A stretch of DNA of 64,000 nt from Littorina saxatilis (Eukaryota > Mollusca > Gastropoda > Littorinimorpha > Littorinidae): NCBI RefSeq assembly GCF_037325665.1, contig NC_090250.1:30305024-30369023 (forward strand), written 5' to 3'. Under the pieces are notes generated by a model that worked only from the letters and a program-made list of their open reading frames with translations, was not told where the DNA came from and did not search any database. This document shows, in pieces, positions 30,710 to 42,752 of this stretch. Made by a program: the position numbers and the translations under genes. How positions within the stretch are numbered: the first letter of the stretch is position 1; each line of letters begins with the position of its first letter.

Positions 30710-31981
30710 ATTTTGTGTTTCTTTTGTCCAAATTTCAAAACAGCAAAAAAGAAAAGACACACCCCCCCAAAAAAAAGACGATTTTCTTTTAATCTTTAGA
30801 TTTCAAACATTGTTCTTTTTCTTCTTTTTTTCGAATAGAAGTTGATTTATTTATGTTGATCCTTCTCTTGACACTTGTCTTACTTTAACATCTAGACACG
30901 ATTCCACGTGCTGGTGCCATGTGACTGGACGTACATGTCACACAACTAACAACAACACAATGCCTAGCACCTGAAGCGATTGCTCGCAACCAACATTAAT
31001 AGATAAACAAGGAACTTAGTCGATAAATATCGACAGGGGGCGGACAAATGGTTTACATGTGAAATGTGTGTATATGGGTGTGGTTCTGAAACAAACAAAC
31101 AAACAAACCATGTGAACCCCCCCCCCCCCCCCCCCCCTCCCACCGCTCGCGGGCTGAACGACTGACGTCACATGTCGCTTCGGTCTTTTCCAGAAGAACA
31201 CCGCGTGTACATAATACACAATTCGATCGCGTAGCACTGCCAATGCACATTTTCGCAACGAAAACCGTGCTACTGTTTCTTGTGTGTTAAATCTGAAAGC
31301 AATATAAGTGAACGAACAATTGAAAACTGATATCACGTTACTAAACTCCCAAAAGTAATAAATTACTTCTGACTGCGGTACACAATACATTTTCAAAGCA
31401 ATTTTTATTATTTTCAAGACATAAAAAATACAACGGAAGAAAAATGCAAGCAATAACAATTTTTTTTAAAGTACAGACTAAATACTGATTTCTCTTTAGT
31501 ATGTTGGATTCAGGTGTACTTACTCACAGTTGCAGACAGATACAGATTCAAACACGTGTCGAGCGTAAAACAAAAAGTGAAACTAGAGAATAACATGAAC
31601 CTGAAAACTTTTAAAATATTTGTACCCAGCACCAAGAGAGATTATTGTAAAAAAAAAATGTAATACAAAGTGTGTGAGTTCTACATAAGACAGGAGAATT
31701 TACATAGCAACAGAAAACATGCTTGTAAATCACTGAGCACCAACAGTTAAAAATCACTATCGCTCACCTCATGCAGACTGAAATGCAAACCTGCACACAT
31801 ACATACACACAAACAAGGGGGGAGCATCCGTGGACTGGCACTAATGATATGATCAACTGCATATGTAGCTAACTTTGCCCGTCTCACACCTTGTTAATGT
31901 TAGTGTCACTGGTACGCAACCTGTTCTTCATGCTCTACTCTTTCCACCCGCGCTGCACTTTGTCCATCATTGACATTGTCC
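30710..31981. other. No gene recognised
   Basis: AT-rich sequence with a poly-C tract near 31118-31138. The minus ORF at 31016-31459 has no recognisable motif. Confidence 0.5.
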
Positions 31982-32677
31982 TCAGCTTGTGGTGGACTCG
32001 GATTTAAAAAAAAAAAGCAGGACAGCATTTTCGAAAACATCTTCTTGCACTTTCAAAGAAATGTCAAATGCATAAACTGTGTCATAAAAAAGCACAGGCA
32101 CTGTATCATTGATTTGGCACTGTTGCAGAAAGTCCTTGTCATCAGCTTTCATTTTGGCAGAGCAAGCGACACCCACAGTCCGACGAAAAATGTCCTGCAT
32201 GTCAAGGAACATTTGCACAATGTTGTCTTTGACAAATGTCAGTCCTCCTCGGTTAAGCACCGTTGTCATGTCAGTTGAAGAATCACAATCACTTTCTGAC
32301 AGCTCACTGAACCTCAGTGCTTCTAAACAGCGCAGTTTCTCGTATCTGTATGCACCTTTCTTGAGGCCCCAAACTTTCTTTTTTAGTTTCTTCACCACAC
32401 TCCCAGCAACATACCTGATCACATCCTTCCTCACACACTGGCACCGGTCGGTCATTCGCGTTGTCTTCCTGTTTGCACCCATAGGTTGCTTCGACCAGCC
32501 TTTCAAACATCCTGAGGCAAATGGAAGCTGATGCATGAGTCGACTTGGTGACCTCTGTAATGCTTGCATGGCTTGCGTAGTACAATGAGTGAGCCTTTTC
32601 CTTGGCCGCGTTCCGGAACTTCCCTCGTAGACCAAGGCATGACTCAAACACCTGAAGTTTGTCCCGAAGAACAGCAC
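31982..32677 (-). CDS. Transposase-like exon of an unknown minus-strand gene
   Basis: The acceptor TGTTTGACAG precedes 32677 on the minus strand. Protein-like sequence begins in one frame (AVLRDKLQVFESCLGLRGKF, then SHASITEVTKSTHASASICL) and continues in another (IRYVAGSVVKKLKKK, then LNRGGLTFVKDNI..MFLDMQ). The YVAG..V.KL and RGGL patterns recall C-terminal parts of P-element/THAP9-like transposases. Because the signal moves between frames, this is either a pseudogene or a sequence error. No terminal repeats were found around it. Confidence 0.4.
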   Translation of the reverse strand: MLFFGTNFRCLSHALVYEGSSGTRPRKRLTHCTTQAMQALQRSPSRLMHQLPFASGCLKGWSKQPMGANRKTTRMTDRCQCVRKDVIRYVAGSVVKKLKKKVWGLKKGAYRYEKLRCLEALRFSELSESDCDSSTDMTTVLNRGGLTFVKDNIVQMFLDMQDIFRRTVGVACSAKMKADDKDFLQQCQINDTVPVLFYDTVYAFDISLKVQEDVFENAVLLFFFKSESTTS

Positions 32678-33665
32678 CTGTCAAACAGACCACAAAGTCT
32701 TACACTTGAACACATACAATAGAACCACCTTTGTATTACCTCAAACAATCTGAGAAAGCGGGTCTTTAAAAGGAGGCAGTCTTAAAATGAAGGAAAATTT
32801 ACAGAAGTTATGCACAGACAAACTGACAAAATAAGGTCTTAAAAGGGAGGGATTATCAAATTGGGGGGGGGGGGGGGGTGGTCCACTGTATATATATATA
32901 TATACAATAATAGATTTTTATTAGTCCATATCTTGGGATAATTCCCTGCCTCGTATAACTTTAAAAGAAAGGCAAACACACACACCATTGTATCCAAAAA
33001 GAACACTTGCACATTGACAAGTCTGGAATGTGTACGCGAATGATCAACAATAATTACACGTATGCCATACAGGGAGCACTGCTTACTTGTCATGTATATA
33101 TGACAGCTTATTCTCAGCGTAACTGAATAACTTGAAATTTAAACTTGAAATTGTTTTACATTATAAGCAAAAGTGAAAACACTACTCCAACAAAATTGTA
33201 TTCATTCATACAGTGTTTCCCTAAACACTTACAGTCCAAGGCTTCATGGCTTCACAGATCAGCTGACAGGCATTCATTTTCTGCAATCTCACTGCACACC
33301 TCTTCCAAAAGTGGAACTGTCACCTGTTGACATTTAAAAACACATGTAAATGTACACACAGTGACACAATAAAACATCATGCGTACTGAGAATTATCCAA
33401 AAATATCATATGATGCACTGGTGTCAAATGTGTTATGGTATTTTATGTTATCACAGAATCTAAGTCTTGAAAAATACACATGTTCACACAAAAATATGGC
33501 AAATACCACATGAGACTGAAATATACACAAATCTGCAGTAACTTGACTGAGAAATCACAAGCGGGTGTAGTTGTAGGCATCACAATCACAAGACAAACAA
33601 ATTCTGCCTTTATGTTTAATATTTTTCAACAATAAATGTTGCAAATGTAACGAATAACTTCTCAC

Positions 33666-33747
33666 CTTTTGTGAAATAATACTTTGAGCTTGACACACTT
33701 CTGACTGTACAGGGGTTTTCATCAACAACAAAAGTGGTGCTTGCTTC
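33666..33747 (-). CDS. Exon of the same minus-strand unit
   Basis: Bounded by TTTTGTTTCAG and AAAAG|GTGAGA. It reads EASTTFVVDENPCTVRSVSS and SKYYFTK, phase 0 in and phase 1 out. It joins in phase directly to the exon at 32677. A possible extra exon at 33233-33323 (CQLICEAMKPWT, donor GACT|GTAAGT) does not keep phase when included whole. Confidence 0.4.
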
Positions 33748-34429
33748 CTGAAACAAAATTATTCAATGATGAAAAGAACTGAATGTGGCAGTGTTCAAAG
33801 TGATATTCAAACTTGTATACAACTATCAGTACCTATACTGTAAAACGAGAAGGCTATTGGCATGCTCGTCAATCAGTATGTGTCATTCAGTGTTTTGTGC
33901 TGTAACAATAAAATACAATCAATGCAAGTTCTTGTAGTCTAGAAATAAATACAACAATAATTTCAATTGAAACCACAAACTAGTCAAATAAATTGTGTAA
34001 ATAGTTGGACAAAGAGATGCTTATTAACCCAGGGAAATAACAGGATTTCTTAGCAAAACTTTCCCAACCCAATTACCTGATTCAGTCCGGCTTTTCTGCT
34101 TTTAACACTTACTTTCAGTTTCACTAGAATATATCACAACTACAAGAATAACAATGGAACAGGAATGAGATTTTGTTTTGTTTTTGTAAACTACATCAGG
34201 ATTTAACTAGTTTGGAAGCTCTGCTTACATACAAAATACAGACAGTGACGTTCAATCGTGGTGGCTGATCAGTGCACTGACTGAGACGGACGATTCGATT
34301 TGATCGCTTCACCACGCCTTTCCAACTATGTGCTCCCATACAGTTTTGGTAGATACATGCTTGTGCAAGTATGTTATTAGTATTACCAATATGAATCTTA
34401 TTTTCCTTTCGATGGTCAGTTTTACTCAC

Positions 34430-34507
34430 CTCTGTAACGGCAGTCACCTCTGCGAATGCTGTCGAAGAATCTAACCGAAAGTAAACATTCTGGGAATCTA
34501 CGCGCAT
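34430..34507 (-). CDS. First exon of the minus-strand unit
   Basis: ATG at 34507 and MRVDSQNVYFRLDSSTAFAE followed by VTAVTE, then donor GAG|GTGAGT. Phase 0 matches the next exon. The GC-rich stretch just upstream (GAGCGCGGCGCGGCG, about 34540) could be a promoter. Confidence 0.4.
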
Positions 34508-34707
34508 CGGCCTTGACGCAAGTTCAATACTGAGCCAATGAGCGCGGCGCGGCGAAGTTGGCGATCCAGTCTATACATATCTCTGTTGAGGCCTTGCAAG
34601 GTTTTGACAGCAACAATAATTATTGTAGTTCTCTAAGACTTTATTTCTGTTTGATTTGTAATATGTTGGGAAGACATATAATTTATCAATTGATCAACAA
34701 AATAAAA

Positions 34708-35450
34708 CACAAGAAGGGCAAAGCCCATACGACTCACATGCTTTACACATTTTTCCTACCAAAATACATGTGACCTTTACCCAAGGTCAAGGTCATCCAA
34801 GGTCATGCAACACAAAGCTGTTAATTCAAGACATAGGAAGTACAATGGTGCTTATTGGCTCTTTCTACCATGAGATGTGGTCACTTTTAGTGGTTCACTA
34901 CCTTATTTTGGTCACATTTCATAAGGGTCAAAGTGACCTTGACCTTGATCATATGTGACCAAATGTGTCTCATGATGAAAGCATAACATGTGCCCCACAT
35001 AATTTTTAAGTTTGAAACAGTTATCTTCCATAGTTCAGGGTCAAGGTCACTTCAAAATATGTATACAATCCAACTTTGAAGAGCTCCTGTGACCTTGACC
35101 TTGAAGCAAGGTAAACCAAACTGGTATCAAAAGATGGGGCTTACTTTGCCCTATATATCATATATAGGTGAGGTATTAAATCTCAAAAACTTCAGAGAAA
35201 ATGGGAAAAGTGTGAAAAATAGCTGTTTTTTAGGCAACATTTATGGCCCCTGCGACCTTGACCTTGAAGCAAGGTCAAGATGCTATGTATGTGTTTTGGG
35301 GCCTTGTCATCATACACCATCTTGCCAAATTTGGTACTGATAGACTGAATAGTGTCCAAGAAATATCCAACGTTAAAGTTTTCCGGACGGACGGACGGAC
35401 GGACGACTCGGGTGAGTACATAGACTCACTTTTGCTTCGCATGTGAGTCA
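34708..35450 (-). mobile_element. HINE family 2 (GACTCAC), copy C
   Basis: On the minus strand it starts TTGACTCACATGCGAAGCAA then AAGTGAGTC (hairpin), then a GTCC tract, and ends GTGAGTCGTATGGGC, TTTGCCC and TTCTTGT. It is packed with TCAAGGTCA motifs. Copy D (39818-40675) lies inverted 4.4 kb away. Confidence 0.8.
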
Positions 35451-36149
35451 ATAATAAAAAACGACACAACGTACGTACATTGTTAAAATTATTATTGGCC
35501 AACGTTGAACATTTAACGAAGGCCTCAATCTTCCCGCACCGTAGACCAGATTAGTAGGTGCTTGATTTTGGTATTTTGATTTTACATAACATTAAACCTT
35601 TCTTGGGGTTCATGGTCATGGCAACAGCCATAATAATATCATATCATGTATAATATTACATTTCAGCATATTTGAATTACATGTCATCATACCAAACTGT
35701 CATACATTTTTATTCCCACATCATTCTGATTGATCACAACCAAACCTACTATCAGTGGACACATCCAAATGTAAGCGCCTGTTCTTGACAACTTTTAATC
35801 GATCTAAAAATAGCAACTTGCTGGGTCCTTTGCCGCCAACAGACACTGTTTGGCCTGTAGGTAAAATGTACAATGTATTTTCTGATTTGTGCTTTTTTTC
35901 TTTTTTTTTAACATAACAATGTTTAATGTCACTGTATGTTTAAAAGACCATGGTCATATTTGTAAAAAAAATGTTAAATTAGAAAATGAATAACATTTTG
36001 GTTCATGATTTTTCCTACACCTGTGCTGAAAATAAGAAATAAAAATGTCGGTATATAAGTCACTCAAATACAGCTAGGTATGAATGGCTCGGTTTGAGTT
36101 TGTTGCAGTTGACCCTGCACAATGCGACGTATCATGTTTTTGTTGAACA
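35451..36149. other. No gene recognised
   Basis: AT-rich sequence without recognisable motifs. Confidence 0.5.
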
Positions 36150-36355
36150 ATTTTGACGTCACCCCTCCCATAGGGTGACGTATTTCACAACTTCCTGTGT
36201 TACACAAACTCTGTGATGACCAATTTTGCCTCACCCCTCCCATAGGGTGACGGATTTCACAACTTTCTACAGATGAACAATGTTGCCTTCACCCCTCCCA
36301 TAGGGTGACGGATGTCACAACTTCCTGTGTACACAAACTGATGACGTATTTCACA
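36150..36355. repeat. Tandem repeat, about 70 bp x 3
   Basis: CACCCCTCCCATAGGGTGAC recurs near 36160, 36231 and 36290, each followed by a CACAACTT segment (TTTCACAACTT or TGTCACAACTT). The unit contains the palindrome-like CACCC...GGGTG. Confidence 0.85.
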
Positions 36356-37953
36356 ACAAAATGGCGCTGCCCATGGTCAACCTCTAAACTATCCGTATAG
36401 AATGGGGGCGTCCTCGCCCCCATAAATAATAGATAATACAAGTACCGTAAGGTAATTGGTTGTACTCGCGTCAGAGGGCCAGAAATAACAGATTGTTAAC
36501 AGTACATTCTAGATGATTGTTTTTGAAATGTTTTGTCTTCATCTGATTCCTGGGCCAAGGGAAGATCAAGGCTCAGTAGCAGTAGAAAACATGTTTGTGG
36601 CACCATAATTTTTTTTTTATCACGTGTACAATCGATTCACTACAGACTGCTGTTAGATTAGAAGAAAAAGCTACACTGAACACACAGTGGGACTGGTTGG
36701 CATTTCTTAGATTGCTGATTGGAGTTCCTTGAAATCCGACGGGTTTCTTTTTTTCTTTTTTTTTTTTAATTTGCCAAGCTCATCATGTGGGGCGTTTTAA
36801 GATACCACTGATTGCACATTGTTCTTTGTTCTTTTTGCGTTTTGCTCCCGTGTCTAATAAAACTAAGTTCGAAATTCTTGCGTTGCGTTTTCTTGGAAAG
36901 TCTCTCTCTATCTCTTTCTCTGGCTCTTCTCTCTCTCGCTCTCTCTCTGCTTGCTTTTGCTCCCTCGCTCGTTTGTGTGTTAACTTAGCCAACAAGGTAG
37001 TCAACTCAGTCACATGTATTCAATTTGGGACATAGTACTTTCCCTTTAGCTGCGCTCTACAACCAGGCATTGAAGTATCTCAGATAAAATCAGTGCGGTG
37101 AACCAACGCATGTAGGCCTACTGTTCGACTTTTACAGATGAATACACAATATAAGCTGGAAAGCACGCGCGTGTGTGTGTGTGCGCGCCAGAGTTCCAAT
37201 GTACAACAGCAGGGGGGACACACACACACCAACACACACACACACACACACGGCCACACACAACACGCACGCACGCACACACACACACACACACAACAGA
37301 AGAAATCAAAAACAACTTTATTTAGCTTACGTTCCAAAATTCAGAATTAAAAAAACAAGAATGGTTAGGTAGTCGAACGTTTATTTTATGACTAAACTAA
37401 TAATTCACGAGTACAACGACCCAACCGTCTTTGCCGTAGTCTTTGGCCAGACAAAGAGAAACATTTAATATCAGAGAGGAATCAAACTAGTACTGCAGAG
37501 ATCGGACGAAATTCATCAGTAGTTTTATTCATTTCTCACATTTTGTTTGTTTGTCTGTCCGCTGTAAAGACCATTGGGTCGATGTACTCGTTGATGTTTT
37601 GTTTTGTTTTGACTTTAATTTGAACGTTCCAATAACCCACTTTTTTTTTTATACAGTAAACAAGATTTCGCGGCAATTATCGGTGCAAAATCCCTATTCC
37701 ATCATGTGTCATTTTCAGTTTACTCTTCTGCACGAAGAGGGGAAAAAAGCACGGGAATTTGTTGTCTGCAAGATTCTTTTTGGCTGAGAAGTGGAAGGCC
37801 CAAACTGACCGGAGATAAATCACACGTGACAGCAAAATTAGCAAAGAAAAGATATGACATTACCGACCACAGATAGATGTACCGACCACAGATAGATCTA
37901 CGGCAGACTCAGTGTCAGAAGAGGCCTACTTGTGACTGATATATCTATATGTC
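36356..37953. other. No gene recognised; CA microsatellite
   Basis: (CT)n near 36900-36950 and (CA)n/(CACG)n near 37215-37295. AATGGCGCTGCCCATGG at 36359 recalls a start region, but no gene follows. Confidence 0.5.
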
Positions 37954-38388
37954 ACAGTGGAAATGAGAATCCAGTGAGATTCCGAATCGCACTAGTGGAG
38001 ATTGGAATTCCAGTTTGCACTAGGGCAAACTAGAATTCTCATCTCCACTGGATATTTGTTAGTGAAGATTGGAATTCCAGTTTGCCCTAGTGCAAACGGG
38101 AATTCAGTTTCAGTGGAGATGGGAATTCCAGTTTTCACTAGGGGAAATAGGAATTGGGGGAAATAATGTGTTCAAAGGTTTAGAATTGTTGTTAAAACCA
38201 TTTCATCTTGAGTCATTCATGACTTTAAGGCCTACTCATTGCAGGTATTGAAATGCAGAAATAAAAACAAATATTATTGAATTGATATAATCGAACAACA
38301 CAGAGTAATTGCGAACAATAAGTGTTTTGTATCAATATCATTAAATCATATCACAAAGTTAAAAGTTTATATAAGATGAAGCATGAGT

Positions 38389-38389
<1 letters not shown>

Positions 38390-38477
<88 letters not shown>

Positions 38478-38484
38478 AGAGAGA
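38390..38484. repeat. (GA)n microsatellite
   Basis: Nearly pure GA for about 90 bases inside the long-TIR element. Confidence 0.97.
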
Positions 38485-38702
38485 TGGCTTCGGCCATCAG
38501 AGCCGACAGTATTATTGTATTGTATTGTATTGTAAAACCACGACTACTGAACGTTCACTCAGTCGTCTATCTGTCTGGCCTTCTCACTTCTTTTGTGAAC
38601 TCTTAGTCCTAAAGAAAGAGTGAACACTAGTCTTCTCCACTCAGTTAGAAATTTTGACTTGCTGCAGTTTGTTTTCTGCTAAACTGACTCAGAGAGTGGA
38701 TC

Positions 38703-39033
38703 ATGGAGCAAAAGGAGAAATTTTATATTCTTTTAGAGAAGCATCTTGAATCTTTGGATACAAACAAAAAAGAAACTCAAGAAAAGTACAAGATTGAAGC
38801 GTGTCTGCATTCTATCCCTGGACAAAAATCCCAAAATGGAGCACAATTCAACCACTGGAGCCAAAAACAGTTCAAATTGGAAGAAATTGGTGCAAGGAAC
38901 ATTGTGTAGGCCTACTACAAAAAAATCCAACAAGCCAGTCATCACACAGGACAGACTTTTCGACATCGTTTTCCAATGTCATGGACATGCAGAAAATTCC
39001 GGACATGATAAAACATGGACAGAAATCAAATAA
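38703..39033 (+). pseudogene. KRBA2/Ginger-like integrase N-terminal remnant
   Basis: MEQKEKFYILLEKHLESLD, then QFNHWSQKQFKLEEIG, then ITQDRLFDIVFQCHGH and GHDKTW follow the order of KRBA2-like proteins up to the zinc-binding HH region of the integrase. The catalytic core is absent. Broken fossil. Confidence 0.55.
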
Positions 39034-39352
39034 TATTTATTTTTATTTCTGCATTTCAATACCTGCAATAAGTAAGCCTTAAAGTCATGAATGACTCAAG
39101 ATGAAATGGTTTTAACAACAATTCTAAACCTTTGAACACATTATTTCCCCCAATTCCTATTTCCCCTAGTGAAAACTGGAATTCCCATCTCCACTGAAAC
39201 TGGATTCCCGTTTGCACTAGGGCAAACTGGAATTCCAATCTTTACTAACAAATATCCAGTGGAGATGAGAATTCTAGTTTGCCCTAGTGCAAACTGGAAT
39301 TCCAATCTCCACTAGTGCGATTCGGAATCTCACTGGATTCTCATTTCCACTG

Positions 39353-39817
39353 TATATCCATCTACCGCCAGGAAAGCGCACAACTTCAGTGATGCCGTCG
39401 ACAAACATATTTCAGTGGAAACTACGCGGCTCAGGTACGAATTAAAGACCACCCAGAAACAATACTGACGGGTACAAGTAAACTTCGGACCAAACTATCT
39501 GACAGGTGAGCGTTCTGTCGCGGACTAAACAAGTTATAAAACAATTTTGAGATCCTGCATTCAAAACCTAACTAACTAACTTGTGCAGTCCTAGTGTGGA
39601 GAGCGCTATGCTGACAAGCAGACCATTAATCGCAACATGCTTCTCACCGACCTGATAAGTTTAACAGTAAGTAATGGTTTATATTTGCATAAATGTAAAT
39701 TGTATTAAGCCTCCTCGCGTATCCTTGTGATACGCGCCCCGGCCGAATGTTTTCATAAGTGTCTGACGCAGCTGATATGTATTAATAAGGCTTAAAGATT
39801 AAAGGCCCCAAGGAGCC
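39353..39817. other. No gene recognised
   Basis: Spacer between the long-TIR element and HINE family 2 copy D. Confidence 0.5.
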
Positions 39818-40675
39818 TTTTTGACTCACATGCGAAGCAAAAGTGAGTCTATGTACTCACCCGAGTCGTCCGTCCGTCCGTCCCCCCCGTCCGTCCGTCC
39901 GTCCGTCCGTCCGGACGTCCGTCCGTAAAACTTTAACGTTGGATATTTCTTGGACACTATTCAGTCTATCAGTACCAAATTTGGCAAGATGGTGTATGAT
40001 GACAAGGCCCCAAAAAACATACATAGCATCTTGACCTTGCTTCAAGGTCAAGGTCGCAGGGGCCATAAATGTTGCCTAAAAAACAGCTATTTTTCACATT
40101 TTTCCCATTTTCTCTGAAGTTTTTGAGATTGAATACCTCACCTATATATGATATATAGGGCAAAGTAAGCCCCATCTTTTGATACCAGTTTGGTTTACCT
40201 TGCTTCAAGGTCAAGGTCACAGGAGCTCTTCAAAGTTGGATTGTAAACATATTTTGAAGTGAACTATGGAAGATAACTGTTTCAAACTTAAAAATGATGT
40301 GGGGCACATGTTATGCTTTCATCATGAGACACATTTGGTCACATATGATCAAGGTCAAGGTCACTTTGACCCGTATAAAATGTGACCAAAATAAGGTAGT
40401 GAACCACTAAAAGTGACCATATCTCATGGTAGAAAGAGCCAATAAGCACCATTGTACTTCCTATGTCTTGAATTAACAGCTTTGTGTTGCATGACCTTGG
40501 ATGACCTTGACCTTGGGTCAAGGTCACATGTATTTTGGTAGGAAAAATGTGTAAAGCAGTTCCTAGTGTATGATGTCATTGCTAGGTTTAGTTATTTGAC
40601 CTTGACCCTGAGGGTCAAGGTCATGTAAAGGTCAAGGTCAAGCATGTGAGTCGTATGGGCTTTGCCCTTCTTGTT
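39818..40675 (+). mobile_element. HINE family 2 (GACTCAC), copy D
   Basis: The left end is TTTTTGACTCACATGCG..AAGTGAGTC, followed by a (GTCC)n microsatellite. The right end is AGCATGTGAGTC, GGGCTTTGCCC hairpin and TTCTTGTT. About ten TCAAGGTCA or complementary motifs occur across its length. Confidence 0.85.
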
Positions 40676-41126
40676 TAACCTTTTATTTTACGCCGGAATT
40701 GTCCCTGAAAAAGTTCAAGGTACAGTCGCAAATTCTAAGTCACTCCTCGTGTGTGTTGTAATCTATTTAACCTCCAAATCGAACTCTGTGGCTCTTTTGT
40801 GATCTCAAATCTGTACCTCTTAGCAACAGCGCGTGAAATAAGAGCTCCTCCTTCTTGGGGACGAAACGTTGGAGGGAAACCCTGAAAACAGAGACCGCGA
40901 AAGAAGTGGAGAAGTGCCAGACTGAAAACGCTACCTCACGCCGGATAAATAGTTACAGCGTATTTTGTTAGCATATCACATATCACGGTCCTCATAACTA
41001 AATAGCTTCCCAAAATGCAAGATGTAACTAAAATGGGTGTCTAACATCACCTCATACAATCCCTGTTTTGCTGCGCGGAAAAAGTGATCATTGAAAATAT
41101 AGCTCACAGTGCCCGTTACATGTTGG
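40676..41126. other. No gene recognised
   Basis: Contains TCCTTCTTGGGGACGAAACG then TTGGAGG near 40850, similar in shape to the GAAAC motifs of the composite repeats at 26735. Otherwise unremarkable. Confidence 0.45.
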
Positions 41127-42752
41127 ATCTGGATCTGGATAACCCGCCTGGGTTGGTGGTTGGCGGGTGCGCCACAGAAGCCGACGACGACTATCAACGT
41201 GACGTTTTTTTGGGTGTGCGCATCTAAAAGAGTCTTAAAAGTTCACTGTACACAAGGTGGATATAGTGTACAACTCCAGCTGGTCTTCTTGCTGCTGTAC
41301 TTGCGGTTTTAGTCCGTTTGCCCTAGAATGTAGGCTTTTCAAGGACAGTTAAAAAATGCTATGTTACAATGTTAAAAACTGGATAAAAACTACTGAGGCT
41401 CTCACACTGGTTTCTGCCCCCCGAGCGCCGATGAGAAGGCGCTGGGCGTGGTCAGGGTGACGGTGGCTTCGCTCAAATTGTTCCACTCGATCACTGTCTT
41501 TATAAAGAACGAGTTCCTGTATTGATCAGTCTTTGAGGTAGGAGCTTTGAAACAGCGGCTGTTGTTGGTTGCCTGTCTCTGGAGGATGTTTTGGCTCTCA
41601 TACCCCTCGTAGGCTTTAGGCTTGACTCGGCGCCGAGATACGCTCACCGGGGTGAGGAAGGAGTCAGGGGGTAAGGCAGGTACAAGTCCATTGATGATTT
41701 TGAACAGCATCGTCAGGCGAAGTTGCTGACGGCGTTCCTGGAGTGTAGGGAGTTGGAGGTACTCTAGCATCTTGGTGACGCAGCCTGGGTCCTTGGACAC
41801 GTAGTCTTTCATGATGAACCTAGCGGCTAGGCGTTGGATGCGTTCGAGTCTCTCAACGTCTTGTTTGTAGTAGGGGTCCCAGACCACCGCCCCGTACTCA
41901 AGGGTGGACCTGACAAGAGTGATGTAGGCAAGGCGACGGCACTCACGTGGGCAGTTCCGGAGGTTCCGGCGTAAGAAGCCCAGGGTAGATCCTGCCCTCT
42001 TGCAGAGACTGGTGATGTGGGGGCCCCACTTCAGGTCGGCTGAGATCTGTATGCCGAGGTACGGGTTCTGTTCGACCTGTTGGAGGATGGTGTCTCCGAG
42101 GCTGTAGAAGTAGTGGGATGTGGATCTGGTGGAGAGGACGTAGCACTTCTTAGCGTTGAACCTCATCCCCCACTGGTTGGCCCACTCTTCCAAGCTCTTT
42201 AGGTCTGCCTGTAGCGTAAGGTGGTCCTGAAAGGTGCGGATCTGGCGGTAGAGGAGACAGTCATCCGCAAAAAGTCTGACAGACGACTGGACTGAGTCTG
42301 GGAGGTCGTTGATATGGCACAGGAACAACAACGGACCCAGCACTGTGCCTTGCGGGACGCCGGACTCGACCTCTACCTCTTCAGATGCCTCGCCCTCCAG
42401 TACAACCCTCATCTTCCGCTTGGTCAGGAAACTGGTCAGCCAGTTGTGGACACTTCCCCGCACACCGTAGTGGGCCAGCTTGTGGAGTAGTTTCTTGTGC
42501 GGGACAGTGTCGAAGGCCTTGCTGAAATCAAGGATGGCGACGTCAGTTTGGTGGCCAGCATCATGGGATGACAGAATGTCCTGCATGGTGGTGAGCAGCT
42601 GGGTTTCACATGAGTGGCCGGTCCTGAACCCATGGTTGCGGCTGGATAGCACTCCATGTTGTTCGAAGTGCTTGTGAAGATGGTGGCAGATGATGTGCTC
42701 AAGGAGCTTACAGGCGACCGAGGTCAGGGATACTGGGCGGTAGTTCTCATGT
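41127..42752 (-). mobile_element. 5'-truncated LINE, Jockey/CR1-like
   Basis: It runs on the minus strand from about 42752 (mid reverse transcriptase N-terminus) to a 3' tail of CCAGATCCAGATCC near 41127. The 3' UTR includes GGCGGGTTATCC and CGCACCCGCC. The short tandem tail and truncated 5' end are standard for target-primed reverse transcription. Confidence 0.9.

Larger units (their letters stand above)
37954..39352. mobile_element. Long-TIR element with integrase-type fragment
   Basis: The arms 37954-38276 and 39031-39352 are about 320-bp inverted complements, beginning CAGTGGAAATGAGAATCCAG. The arms contain smaller palindromic pieces (GGAATTCCAGTTTGC). The 750-bp centre holds a GA microsatellite and a protein fragment like the N-terminus of KRBA2/Ginger-type integrases. 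It looks like an internally deleted fossil; no clean target duplication was seen. Confidence 0.8.
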
